This document shows, piece by piece, positions 15,104 to 23,431 of a stretch of 64,000 nucleotides of DNA (the first letter of the stretch is position 1; every line of letters starts with the position of its first letter). The position numbers were made by a program, and so were the translations under genes. The notes under the pieces were generated by a model. That model saw only the letters and a program-made list of their open reading frames with translations, was not told the origin of the DNA and did not search any database. This DNA is from CAVUCH01 sp963739995 (lineage in GTDB: Bacteria > Acidobacteriota > Vicinamibacteria > Vicinamibacterales > JAENWD01). The DNA is taken from NCBI GenBank assembly GCA_963739995.1, contig CAVUCH010000003.1:186001-250000 (forward strand), in the 5' to 3' direction.

Positions 15104-16447
15104 ATGCAATCCGATCTCTTCGACGACGGCCCGACGGCACCTTCCCCCGCCCACGTCCCGCTCGCCGAGCGGATGCGGCCCCGCACTTTCGATGAGATCC
15201 TCGGGCAGCAGGACGTGCTCGGCCCGGGGCGTCCGCTGCGCGAGGCCATCGAGCGCGATCGACTGCAGTCGATCATCCTGTGGGGCCCGCCCGGTACCGG
15301 CAAGACGACAATCGCGCGCCTGGTCGCCGAGCGTACGAAGGCGCGTTTCGTCTCGTTCAGCGCGGTGCTCGCCGGCATCAAGGACATCAAGGAGGTCATG
15401 GCGGCTGCCGAGGGTGCCCGGCGCGTGCGGGGGCAGCGCACGATCCTGTTCGTGGACGAGATTCACCGCTTCAACAAGGCGCAGCAGGATGCCTTCCTCC
15501 CGCACGTGGAGACGGGGTCCATCGTGCTCATCGGCGCCACGACGGAGAACCCGTCGTTCGAGGTGAACGCGGCACTGCTCTCACGATCGCGCGTCTTCGT
15601 GTTGCGGGCGCTGGAGGAGGAGGAGATCCTGAGCATCCTCGCGCGCGCGGTTGCTGACGTGGAGAACGGGCTCGGCGCAGAGTCGATGCAGGTGGCACCG
15701 GACGCGCTCGCGCTCATCGCCCGCGCGGCCGGTGGCGACGCCCGGTCCGCGCTGAACCTGCTCGAGCTCGCCGCCTCGTCGGCGCCCATCGCAGACGATG
15801 GTCAACGGTCCATCAGCCGCACGCACGCGGAACAGGTCATCCAGCGGCGGATGCTGCTGTACGACAAGGGCGGCGAGGAGCACTACAACATCATCTCCGC
15901 GCTGCACAAGTCGATGCGGAACAGTGACCCCGATGCGGCGCTCTACTGGCTCGCGCGGATGGTGGAGGCCGGTGAGGACCCGCTCTACATTGCGCGGCGG
16001 CTCGTGCGGTTTGCGTCGGAAGACGTGGGCATGGCCGACCCGCAGGCGCTCACGGTCTGCGTCGCCGCGAAAGACGCGGTGCACTTCCTCGGCATGCCCG
16101 AGGGCAACACGGCCCTGGCCCAGGCGGCGGTGTACCTCGCGACGGCGCCAAAGAGCAACGCGATCTTGGCGGGGTACGGCAGGGCGGCTGACGACGCGCG
16201 TGACGGACCGACGGAGCCGGTTCCGCTGCATCTGCGCAACGCGGCCACCAAACTGATGAGGGATCTGGACTACGGCCGCGGCTATCAGTACGCGCACGAC
16301 GCGCCCGACGCGGTCACCCCGATGACGTCGCTGCCGGACTCTCTCGCTGGGCGGCGCTACTACCAGCCGACGGACCGGGGGTTCGAGAAGGAAGTGAAGC
16401 GTCGGCTGGACGGGTGGGCCGAGATCAAGCGGGGCCGCCGGGACTGA
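15104..16447 (+). CDS. rarA: Replication-associated recombination protein RarA (AAA ATPase)
   Basis: A 447-residue clamp-loader-like AAA+ ATPase acting at stalled replication forks (MgsA/WRNIP1 family). Visible: the N-terminal LAERMRPRTFDEILGQQDVL, Walker A GPPGTGKTT, Walker B LFVDEIHRFNKAQQDAFLP, sensor 1 IGATTENPSFEVN with the arginine-finger region LSRSRVF, and the C-terminal MgsA domain (DKGGEEHYNIISALHKSMR, PDAALYWLARMVEAGEDP). Length and order are standard. It stands alone on the plus strand, convergent with the downstream protease gene. Confidence 0.96.
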   Translation: MQSDLFDDGPTAPSPAHVPLAERMRPRTFDEILGQQDVLGPGRPLREAIERDRLQSIILWGPPGTGKTTIARLVAERTKARFVSFSAVLAGIKDIKEVMAAAEGARRVRGQRTILFVDEIHRFNKAQQDAFLPHVETGSIVLIGATTENPSFEVNAALLSRSRVFVLRALEEEEILSILARAVADVENGLGAESMQVAPDALALIARAAGGDARSALNLLELAASSAPIADDGQRSISRTHAEQVIQRRMLLYDKGGEEHYNIISALHKSMRNSDPDAALYWLARMVEAGEDPLYIARRLVRFASEDVGMADPQALTVCVAAKDAVHFLGMPEGNTALAQAAVYLATAPKSNAILAGYGRAADDARDGPTEPVPLHLRNAATKLMRDLDYGRGYQYAHDAPDAVTPMTSLPDSLAGRRYYQPTDRGFEKEVKRRLDGWAEIKRGRRD

Positions 16448-16460
16448 ACCCCGCGATTCA

Positions 16461-16522
16461 CAGACAGGCCGGCTGTGACACTCAGGGCTGCAGACCGCAG
16501 TCCACAGGCGGCGGCCTGTCTG
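16461..16522. terminator. Inverted repeat between convergent genes, probable bidirectional terminator
   Basis: CAGACAGGCCG (16461-16471) pairs with CGGCCTGTCTG (16512-16522), and the interior contains further weak pairing (GGGCTGCAG / CTGCAGACC region). It lies in the 88-base gap between the stops of rarA and the protease gene. There is no clear T tract, so the terminator role is inferred from position. Confidence 0.45.
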
Positions 16523-16535
16523 GCTGTGACGCCGA

Positions 16536-17519
16536 TCAGCGAGCGGCGGTGACGGATTCGCCGCCGGCGATCACGTCCTGGACGATGGAGCTTACGGCCA
16601 CGGGAAGACCGGTCGACGGCTCTCCCAGCAACTCAGGCACCTTGCGGAACATCTCCGGGCGCAACGGCAGGATGAACGAGAAGCGATAGTCGCCCTGCAT
16701 ACGGCCGATCGGGATGCCGACCAGGTCGCCGTCGCGGTCGAGCACTCCGCCGCCCGACACGCCAGGGTGGCCATCGGTGAGGCAGGTCACCAGGCCATTG
16801 CCGGTACGTTGGCCCACGTAGCCGGTGGACACGATGATTCCCTTCGAGTAGTCGTTGCCCAGGCGGAAAATGGGCTCGGCGAATTCGTAGGCGAAGTTCG
16901 GGTCGAGCGTCAGAGCCGGCAGGTCGAGCGCTTCGCTCACCTGCAGAATCGCCCAATCGCCGCTGTGAACCTCCACGTCCGCGTCGCCCGAGTCGACCAC
17001 GCGCGCGGCCACGCGCCTGCCGCCGAAGCTCAGACGAATCGACTCGATGCGCCGTGACGTCTGCGCCGGCTCCCCTTCGTCGGGCAGCACGATCACGCCG
17101 TGCTTCACGGTGATGAAGTAGCCGCCACCGAGGTATCCGGCGGTGCCGTAATTCGTCTTCCCGAGGTTGTCGTAGGCATAGAGCTCGACGAAGCTCTGCC
17201 GGCGCGAGCGCAGCAACTCGACGGGCAGGAGGCCCATCTCGCTCTGCAGCTGCTTCTTGATGTCGCTCACCAGCGCGTCGCGACTCTCGGCGGGCATCCC
17301 AGCCGCCTGCCCGGAGGTGCCAGCTGGCACCATGCCTGCCGCGTCCTCTCGATGGGCGATCGATCGCTCCAGTTCCACCCGGAGGGCGTCGATACGCGCC
17401 GAGCTCTCCGCCTGCTGGCGGGCGAGCAGCCGCTGGGCGCTGTATTGGCCCATCCCGAAAAAGGCGAGGGCGGTAACGGCGGTCAGGGCGGTGGCGAGAA
17501 TTAGACGTCGCACGGCCAT
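16536..17519 (-). CDS. Membrane-anchored trypsin-like serine protease
   Basis: A 327-residue protein starting at the ATG at 17519, with GGAG six bases upstream; an in-frame extension to 17582 is possible but unlikely. A signal anchor (residues ~4-24) is followed by a coiled-coil-like stretch, then a chymotrypsin-fold domain. The triad can be placed at His140 (YFITVKHGV), Asp188 (SGDWAILQV) and Ser255 (GHPGVSGGGVLD). There is no PDZ domain, unlike DegP/HtrA. It probably acts in the periplasm tethered to the inner membrane; substrates are unknown. Confidence 0.75.
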   Translation of the reverse strand: MAVRRLILATALTAVTALAFFGMGQYSAQRLLARQQAESSARIDALRVELERSIAHREDAAGMVPAGTSGQAAGMPAESRDALVSDIKKQLQSEMGLLPVELLRSRRQSFVELYAYDNLGKTNYGTAGYLGGGYFITVKHGVIVLPDEGEPAQTSRRIESIRLSFGGRRVAARVVDSGDADVEVHSGDWAILQVSEALDLPALTLDPNFAYEFAEPIFRLGNDYSKGIIVSTGYVGQRTGNGLVTCLTDGHPGVSGGGVLDRDGDLVGIPIGRMQGDYRFSFILPLRPEMFRKVPELLGEPSTGLPVAVSSIVQDVIAGGESVTAAR

Positions 17520-17763
17520 CGAGGGCTCCACGATCTTCGAGGGCTGCCGTGGAGTTGGTCCGCAGATCGCGCGGACGTCCAAGTTCGGCAGCTAAACCAC
17601 TGCGCACCTGGCACAGCTTACAGCTTTGCGCCCCGCACCCGCGGGATGCCTTTTCGCTTGGATCGAGCGTCAGAAGGTGTATCGGCCGGTGCCGATGACG
17701 ACTGCACTGTAGCAAGCTCATATGCTCGCGGTCAAATATCGACTCCGCCGCCCGGCTATTTCC

Positions 17764-19560
17764 TCAGACGCGCCCGAAGTTCTTCTCGACCTCCCGCCGC
17801 GTGAGCCGCAGCATGACTGGCCGCCCGTGCGGGCAGATCGTGGAGTACGCGGTGGCGCGCAGTTCCGCCAGGATGTGCACCATTTTGTCGTACGCCAGCG
17901 GGTAGTTCGCCTTCACCGCCGCATGGCACGCGATCGTGGCGGCGATCCGCTTCAAGGTTTCCTCCACCCGCGCGCCGCGGTCGAGCCCCTCGAGATCCTG
18001 AGCCAGCGCACGCACGGCGGCGGCCGCGGATTCGGCGTCGAGCAGCGCGGGCGTCGCACACACACGCACCGAGTCGCCCCCGAACTCTTCCACCTCGAAC
18101 CCGAGCCGTTCCAGGTCCACCGCATGGGCGACAAGGGCCTGGCGTCCGTCAGGCGACAAGTCGAGCAGCAGCGGGTGCAGCAAGCGCTGGCTCTGGAGCC
18201 GTCCCGCCGTCAACCGCTCCATCGTCCGCTCGAACAGCACGCGCTCGTGCGCCACGTGCTGGTCGATGATCGCGATCCCCTCATCGTCCACCGCGATGAT
18301 GAACGTGTCACGGAATTGGCCGAGGGGAATCATGGGGCGGATGGACGAGGAAGTACCGCTCTCCGGCTCCCGGCTCCAGGCTCCAGGCGCCGGGCCTTGT
18401 CGGGCTCCAGGCCCCGAGGGCTCCGGACTCGAAACACCGCCGGCAGCCTGCAGCCCGGAGCCCGGAGCCTGCCAGCGGCTCGGATAGACGCCGCTCTCCA
18501 ACACCCCCGGCAGCGTCATCCGCTGCCCTGGGCGGCCCGCGATCTCGTGGGGCGGGGTGAGCACGAGCGGCGGCGCGGGGCCGCGGCCGAGGGCGTCGCC
18601 GAGCGCACGGCGTACCAGTTCGTGAATCAGGGACCCCTCGCGGAAGCGCACTTCCGCCTTGCTTGGGTGCACGTTCACGTCCACCGCGTCGAGCGGCATC
18701 TCGATGAACAGGTGCACCTCGGGGCTGCGTTCCTTGATCGACGCCACGCTGTAGGCGTCGATGATCGCGTGCATGATCGTCTTGTCCCGCACCATGCGGC
18801 CGTTGATGAAGATGTTCTGCGGGCCGCGGCGGGGCCCCGTCTCCGCGAGGCCGGCGACGTATCCGGTGATTCGCACGCCAGCGGCCTCCTTCTCGACGCG
18901 CACCAGGTCGTCGGGTTCGCCGTACAGCTGGTAGAGGCGATCGGCCAGCCCTACGACCGGCGGGCACTCGAGGAGGCGCCGCCCGGCACTGATCAACGTG
19001 AAGCCAGTCGCGGGCGCGCTCAGCGCCAGTTGCGTCACGGTGCGCGAGACGTGCGCAGACTCGGCCCCATCCGATTTCAGGAACTTGCGGCGCGCCGGCA
19101 GGTTGTAGAACACCTCCTCGACGTCGATCCGGGTCCCCTCCGGCATGCCGGCCTCGGTCACGGAGGTCACGGTTCCGGCATGGACGCGGATCTCCGACCC
19201 GCTATCCTGGCCGCGCGCGCGGGTCCGGAGCGTGAAATGCGACACGGAGGCGATGCTCGGAAGTGCCTCCCCCCGGAAGCCCAGTGTCGCGATGGCCGCG
19301 AGGTCTTCGGCCCGCTGCAGCTTGCTGGTCGCGTGCCGCTCGATCGCCAGCCGCGCATCCTCCGGATCCATGCCGAACCCGTCGTCCTCCACGCGCACCA
19401 GGCGTTTGCCGCCGTACTCGATCGTGACCGTCACCCGTCGCGCGTCGGCATCGATCGCGTTCTCCACGAGCTCCTTCACGATCGAGGCAGGACGCTCGAT
19501 CACCTCGCCGGCAGCGATCTGGTTCGCGAGGTCGGAGGGGAGCCGGTGGATGCGGCCCAT
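17764..19560 (-). CDS. mutL: DNA mismatch repair protein MutL
   Basis: A 598-residue MutL. The start ATG (MGRIHRLPSDLANQIAAGEV) overlaps the corA stop as TGATG, implying coupling. The GHKL ATPase motifs are present: ELVENAIDADA (motif I), DDGFGMDPEDA (motif II) and ATLGFRGEALPSIASVS (motif III). The C-terminal domain has the metal-binding endonuclease-type motif DQHVAHERVLFE and the CPHGRP motif, so it is probably a nicking MutL as in bacteria lacking MutH. Residues ~360-401, in the flexible linker, are encoded by an inverted heptanucleotide array inserted in frame. mutS is not in the window. Confidence 0.95.
   Translation of the reverse strand: MGRIHRLPSDLANQIAAGEVIERPASIVKELVENAIDADARRVTVTIEYGGKRLVRVEDDGFGMDPEDARLAIERHATSKLQRAEDLAAIATLGFRGEALPSIASVSHFTLRTRARGQDSGSEIRVHAGTVTSVTEAGMPEGTRIDVEEVFYNLPARRKFLKSDGAESAHVSRTVTQLALSAPATGFTLISAGRRLLECPPVVGLADRLYQLYGEPDDLVRVEKEAAGVRITGYVAGLAETGPRRGPQNIFINGRMVRDKTIMHAIIDAYSVASIKERSPEVHLFIEMPLDAVDVNVHPSKAEVRFREGSLIHELVRRALGDALGRGPAPPLVLTPPHEIAGRPGQRMTLPGVLESGVYPSRWQAPGSGLQAAGGVSSPEPSGPGARQGPAPGAWSREPESGTSSSIRPMIPLGQFRDTFIIAVDDEGIAIIDQHVAHERVLFERTMERLTAGRLQSQRLLHPLLLDLSPDGRQALVAHAVDLERLGFEVEEFGGDSVRVCATPALLDAESAAAAVRALAQDLEGLDRGARVEETLKRIAATIACHAAVKANYPLAYDKMVHILAELRATAYSTICPHGRPVMLRLTRREVEKNFGRV
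18357..18482. repeat. Inverted heptanucleotide array inside mutL
   Basis: Units GGCTCCC, GGCTCCA, GGCTCCA, GGCGCCG on the left and GCCCGGA, GCCTGCC on the right flank a GC-rich core. The segment lies within the mutL linker coding region and keeps the frame, adding a Pro/Gly/Ser-rich stretch of about 40 residues. The same type of element otherwise sits between genes in this window. Confidence 0.75.
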
Positions 19561-20528
19561 CAGATCGATCGCTTGCCGCGCAGAAAGACGAGCATCACGC
19601 CGACCAGCGCAAGGGCGACGGCGAAAATCCACCAGAACGCACGGGGATCGCTCTCGCTCGAAATGCCGGGCAGGTGCACGTTCATCCCGAAGAGACCGCC
19701 GAGCACCGTGAATGGCAATGCGATGACTGTCACCAGCGTCAGCAGCTTCATCTGCTGATTCAGCCGGTTCGACACGTTCGACAGGTGCGCATCGAGGATG
19801 CTGGTCACCCGGTCCTGCAGCAGCAGGGCCTCCTCGCTCAGGCGCACGAGGTGATCGAAGACGTCCCGGAACCGGTACGCGAGCTCGTCGGAGATGAAGG
19901 CGAACTCGCGGCGCGCGAGACGCCCGACGACGTCACGCTGCGGCAGCACGACGCGGCGCAGCGAATTGATGTCGCGTTTCAGCGCCAGGATGTCCCGCAC
20001 CATGTTGCTGGTGGGCTGCTCGAACACGCAATCCTCGAGCGCGTCGAGCCGCGACTCCAGCTTCTCCACCTCCGGCCGGTAGTGATCCACCATCAGGTCG
20101 ATGATGCGGTGCATCAGCGCGACCGGCCCCTCGGACAGGATGTGGCCGTTCCGCTGACACATCTCGTGCATCTCCTGGATCGTGCGCGTCTGGCCATCGT
20201 GCACGGTCACCAGGTAGTTCGGGCCGAGAAAGAAGTCGGTGTCGTGCGTCGCGAAGCGATGCTGGGCCGCGCGAAAATCGATGCCGTGCAGGATCAGGTA
20301 GATGTAGCCATCGTACGGTTCAATCTTCGGGTGCGGCACGTCCGCAACGGCGTCCTCGACGGCGAGCGGGTGGAAGTGGAAGGGGTCGGACAGAATTCGG
20401 AATTCCTCAGGCGTCGGTGCCGCAAGATCCACCCACAACACCACGTCGCTGCCGGGGCGGAGCCACTGAGGCTCCAACTCCGGCACCTGCTCGGTGGCGT
20501 TATGGCGCTGGATGAGGATGGAGATCAA
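19560..20528 (-). CDS. corA: CorA-family magnesium/divalent cation transporter
   Basis: A 322-residue CorA protein: a large N-terminal cytoplasmic alpha/beta domain, long helices (YRPEVEKLESRLDALEDCVF, VRLSEEALLLQDRVTSILD), then two C-terminal transmembrane helices with the selectivity motif GMN (GGLFGMNVHLPG) after the first. The start is a TTG (LISILIQRHNA), the only one that gives the full domain. Its stop overlaps the mutL start. The inverted heptad array at 20530-20619 separates it from ppdK. Pentameric Mg2+ or Co2+ transport is expected. Confidence 0.93.
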   Translation of the reverse strand: MISILIQRHNATEQVPELEPQWLRPGSDVVLWVDLAAPTPEEFRILSDPFHFHPLAVEDAVADVPHPKIEPYDGYIYLILHGIDFRAAQHRFATHDTDFFLGPNYLVTVHDGQTRTIQEMHEMCQRNGHILSEGPVALMHRIIDLMVDHYRPEVEKLESRLDALEDCVFEQPTSNMVRDILALKRDINSLRRVVLPQRDVVGRLARREFAFISDELAYRFRDVFDHLVRLSEEALLLQDRVTSILDAHLSNVSNRLNQQMKLLTLVTVIALPFTVLGGLFGMNVHLPGISSESDPRAFWWIFAVALALVGVMLVFLRGKRSI

Positions 20529-20529
20529 G

Positions 20530-20619
20530 GCTACGACTGCAGGCTACAGGCTAAGGGCCAATCGGGCCTAAGGGCTGAAGCGGCTGTAGCCTGGAGCCTG
20601 CAGCCCTGCAGCCTGCTTC
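20530..20619. repeat. Inverted heptanucleotide array between ppdK and corA
   Basis: Left units GGCTACA/GGCTAAG and right units GCCTGGA/GCCTGCA flank an internal palindrome (GGGCCAATCGGGCC). The array fills the gap between ppdK and corA, which run in the same direction, and should fold into a hairpin in a shared transcript. Confidence 0.7.
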
Positions 20620-20620
20620 T

Positions 20621-23428
20621 TCAATCTCCCACCTTGACCTGCAGCGCCGCGTGTGCCGCCGCGAGACGGGCGACGGGCACGCGGTACGGTGAGCAGCTCA
20701 CGTAGTCGAGACCCACCTTGTGGAAGAAGTGGATCGACGACGGGTCGCCGCCGTGCTCGCCGCAGATCCCGAGCTTGATGTCGCGCCGCGCCTTCCGGCC
20801 CTTCTCGACCGCGATCGCCACGAGCTCGCCGGTGCCGACCGTGTCGATCGACGCGAAGGGATCGCGGTCGAGGATCTTCTTCTCCTGATAGATCCCGAGA
20901 AACTTGCCCGCATCGTCGCGCGAGAAGCCGAAGGTGAGCTGCGTCAGGTCATTCGTGCCGAACGAGAAGAACTGCGCCTCGGTGGCGATCTCATCGGCGG
21001 TGATCGCACCGCGCGGCACCTCGATCATCGTGCCCACCAGGTACTTGAACTTGACGCCCTGCTCCTTCATCACGTCGGCTGCCACGCGGTCGACGATGAC
21101 CTTCTGATCGCGCAGCTCCTTGACGAGCCCAACGAGCGGGATCATCACTTCGGGGATCACCTTCAGCCCCTCCTTCTGCAGCTGCGCCGCCGCTTCGAAG
21201 ATGGCGCGGGTCTGCATCTCGGTGATCTCAGGGTAGGTGATCCCGAGGCGCACGCCGCGATGTCCGAGCATCGGGTTGAACTCGTGCAGCTGCTCGACGC
21301 GCGCCAGCAGCGCGCGCTTCTCAGCGAGCGCCGCCGCGTTGTCGCCCTTCGCCTCGAGGCGGGCGACCTCCACCATGAGGTCCTCGCGCTTGGGCAGGAA
21401 CTCGTGGAGGGGCGGGTCGATCGTGCGGATCGTCACCGGCTCGCCGTGCATCCCCTTGAACACGCCGTAGAAATCGGCGCGCTGCAGCGGCAGCAGCTCG
21501 TTCAGGGCGGCCCGGCGATCCGCTTCGTTGTCGGCGAGGATCATCTTCTGCACCTTCTCGATGCGGCCCTCACCGAAGAACATGTGCTCGGTGCGGCACA
21601 GCCCGATGCCGCGCGCGCCGAACGCGTAGGCGAGCTCCGCCTGGTCGGGCAGGTCCGCGTTCGCGCGGATGCCGAGCGTCCGTTCCTTGTCGGCCCATGC
21701 GAGCAGCTTGCTGAAGCGCTGGTAGATGTCCGACTCCTCGGGCTTCATCTCGCCCGCGAGCACCTGCAGGATCTCGCTCGGCTTGGTGGCCACCTGCCCC
21801 ACCTTCACCTCGCCCGTCAAACCGTCGAACGAAACCCAGTCGCCTTCCTTCAGCGTCTGGCCCTGCACGGTGATCGTCCGGTCCTTCTCCCGGATCGTGA
21901 GCGCGCCCGCGCCAACGACCGACGGCTTGCCCATCTGCCGTCCGACGACCGCCGCGTGAGAGGTCATGCCACCGGTGGCTGTGAGGACGCCCTGGGCGAC
22001 TTCCATCCCGTGGATGTCGTCGGGCACGGTCTCCTTTCGCACGAGGAGCACCTTCTTGCCCTGCGCCGTCCACTCCACCGCGTGGTCCGCCGTGAAGACG
22101 ACCTGCCCGGAAGCCGCACCCGGCGACGCCGGCAGGCCTTTGGTGAGGGTCGGCAGCTTCTTCCACTCCTTCGGATCGAATACCGGCGACAGCAGCTGCG
22201 AAAGCGAGATCGGCTCGACCAGCAGCAGCGCCTCGCGCGGCGTGACCAGCCGCTCGGCTGCCAGGTCGGTCGCAATCACGACGGCAGCGTAACCGGTGCG
22301 CTTGCCGCTGCGGGTCTGCAGCATGTACAGCGTGTCGTCCTCGATCGTGAACTCGAAATCCTGGATGTCCTTGTAGTGCCGCTCGAGCCGCGTGGTGATC
22401 GTGCGCAGCTCCTTGTAGCTCTTCGGCATCACCTTCTCGAGCTCCGCGATCGGCAACGGCGTGCGGACGCCGGCCACGACGTCTTCACCCTGCGCGTTGA
22501 CCAGGAACTCGCCGAAGAACTCCTTCGCGCCGGTCGCGGGATTGCGCGTGAAGCCGACGCCGGTCGCCGAACGCTCGCCGGTGTTGCCGAACACCATTGC
22601 CTGCACGTTGACGGCGGTGCCGATGTGATCGGGAATTTCGTAGATGCGGCGATAGTCCTTCGCCCGCTGGTTCATCCACGACTTGAACACGGCGTCGCGC
22701 GCCCCGCGCAGCTGCTGGAGCGGATCCTGCGGGAACGGCTTGCCGGCCTCGCGCGTCACTACCTCCTTGTAGCGGCGCACCACCTCGCGCAGGCCGTCCA
22801 CGTCGAGATCCGTGTCGGTCGCGGCGCCGCGCTCGCGCTTCACGGCCTCGAATTCATGCTCGAACTTGTCCTTGGAGATGCCGAGCACGACGTTGCCGAA
22901 CATCTGGATGAAGCGGCGGTAGCTGTCGAAGGCGAAACGCGGGTTGCCGGTCTTGGCCGTGAGCCCCTCGACCGTCTGGTCGTTCAACCCGAGGTTCAGG
23001 ATGGTGTCCATCATCCCGGGCATCGAGAACTTCGCGCCCGAGCGGACGGAGACGAGCAGCGGGTTCGACACGTCGCCGAGCTTCTTGCCAGCGGCCTTTT
23101 CGAGCTTGCGCAGGTTGTCTTCGATTTCACGCTCGATCTCGGCGGGGATGCGACCCCGTTCCGCGTAATAGAGGTTGCAGACACCGGTCGAGATCGTGAA
23201 CCCCGGCGGCACCGGGAGGCCGGCTCTCGACATCTCGGCCAGCCCGGAGCCCTTGCCGCCGAGCACGTCCTTCATCGTCCGATCGCCGTCGGCTTTGCCG
23301 GCGCCGAAGAAGAACACGTTCTTCCTCGCACGGGTCCCGACTCTGGGAGGGGCCACCGCCGCTTTGACTGCCTTGACGAGCGCCTTCGGTACCGACGCCT
23401 TCTTCGTTGCTGTCTTCGCCTTCGCCAT
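20621..23428 (-). CDS. ppdK: Pyruvate, phosphate dikinase
   Basis: A 935-residue enzyme interconverting pyruvate, ATP and Pi with PEP, AMP and PPi. The ATP-grasp domain has LGGKGSGLAEMSRAGLPVPPG; the swivelling phosphohistidine domain has GGMTSHAAVVGRQMGKPSVVGAG, with the catalytic His in TSHAAVV; the C-terminal PEP/pyruvate barrel has CGEHGGDP with the catalytic Cys. A Lys/Ala-rich extension of ~35 residues (MAKAKTATKKASVPKAL) precedes the enzyme. It lies three bases after glyS, a linkage seen in other phyla. No ppdK regulatory protein gene is nearby. Confidence 0.97.
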   Translation of the reverse strand: MAKAKTATKKASVPKALVKAVKAAVAPPRVGTRARKNVFFFGAGKADGDRTMKDVLGGKGSGLAEMSRAGLPVPPGFTISTGVCNLYYAERGRIPAEIEREIEDNLRKLEKAAGKKLGDVSNPLLVSVRSGAKFSMPGMMDTILNLGLNDQTVEGLTAKTGNPRFAFDSYRRFIQMFGNVVLGISKDKFEHEFEAVKRERGAATDTDLDVDGLREVVRRYKEVVTREAGKPFPQDPLQQLRGARDAVFKSWMNQRAKDYRRIYEIPDHIGTAVNVQAMVFGNTGERSATGVGFTRNPATGAKEFFGEFLVNAQGEDVVAGVRTPLPIAELEKVMPKSYKELRTITTRLERHYKDIQDFEFTIEDDTLYMLQTRSGKRTGYAAVVIATDLAAERLVTPREALLLVEPISLSQLLSPVFDPKEWKKLPTLTKGLPASPGAASGQVVFTADHAVEWTAQGKKVLLVRKETVPDDIHGMEVAQGVLTATGGMTSHAAVVGRQMGKPSVVGAGALTIREKDRTITVQGQTLKEGDWVSFDGLTGEVKVGQVATKPSEILQVLAGEMKPEESDIYQRFSKLLAWADKERTLGIRANADLPDQAELAYAFGARGIGLCRTEHMFFGEGRIEKVQKMILADNEADRRAALNELLPLQRADFYGVFKGMHGEPVTIRTIDPPLHEFLPKREDLMVEVARLEAKGDNAAALAEKRALLARVEQLHEFNPMLGHRGVRLGITYPEITEMQTRAIFEAAAQLQKEGLKVIPEVMIPLVGLVKELRDQKVIVDRVAADVMKEQGVKFKYLVGTMIEVPRGAITADEIATEAQFFSFGTNDLTQLTFGFSRDDAGKFLGIYQEKKILDRDPFASIDTVGTGELVAIAVEKGRKARRDIKLGICGEHGGDPSSIHFFHKVGLDYVSCSPYRVPVARLAAAHAALQVKVGD

Positions 23429-23431
23429 AAC

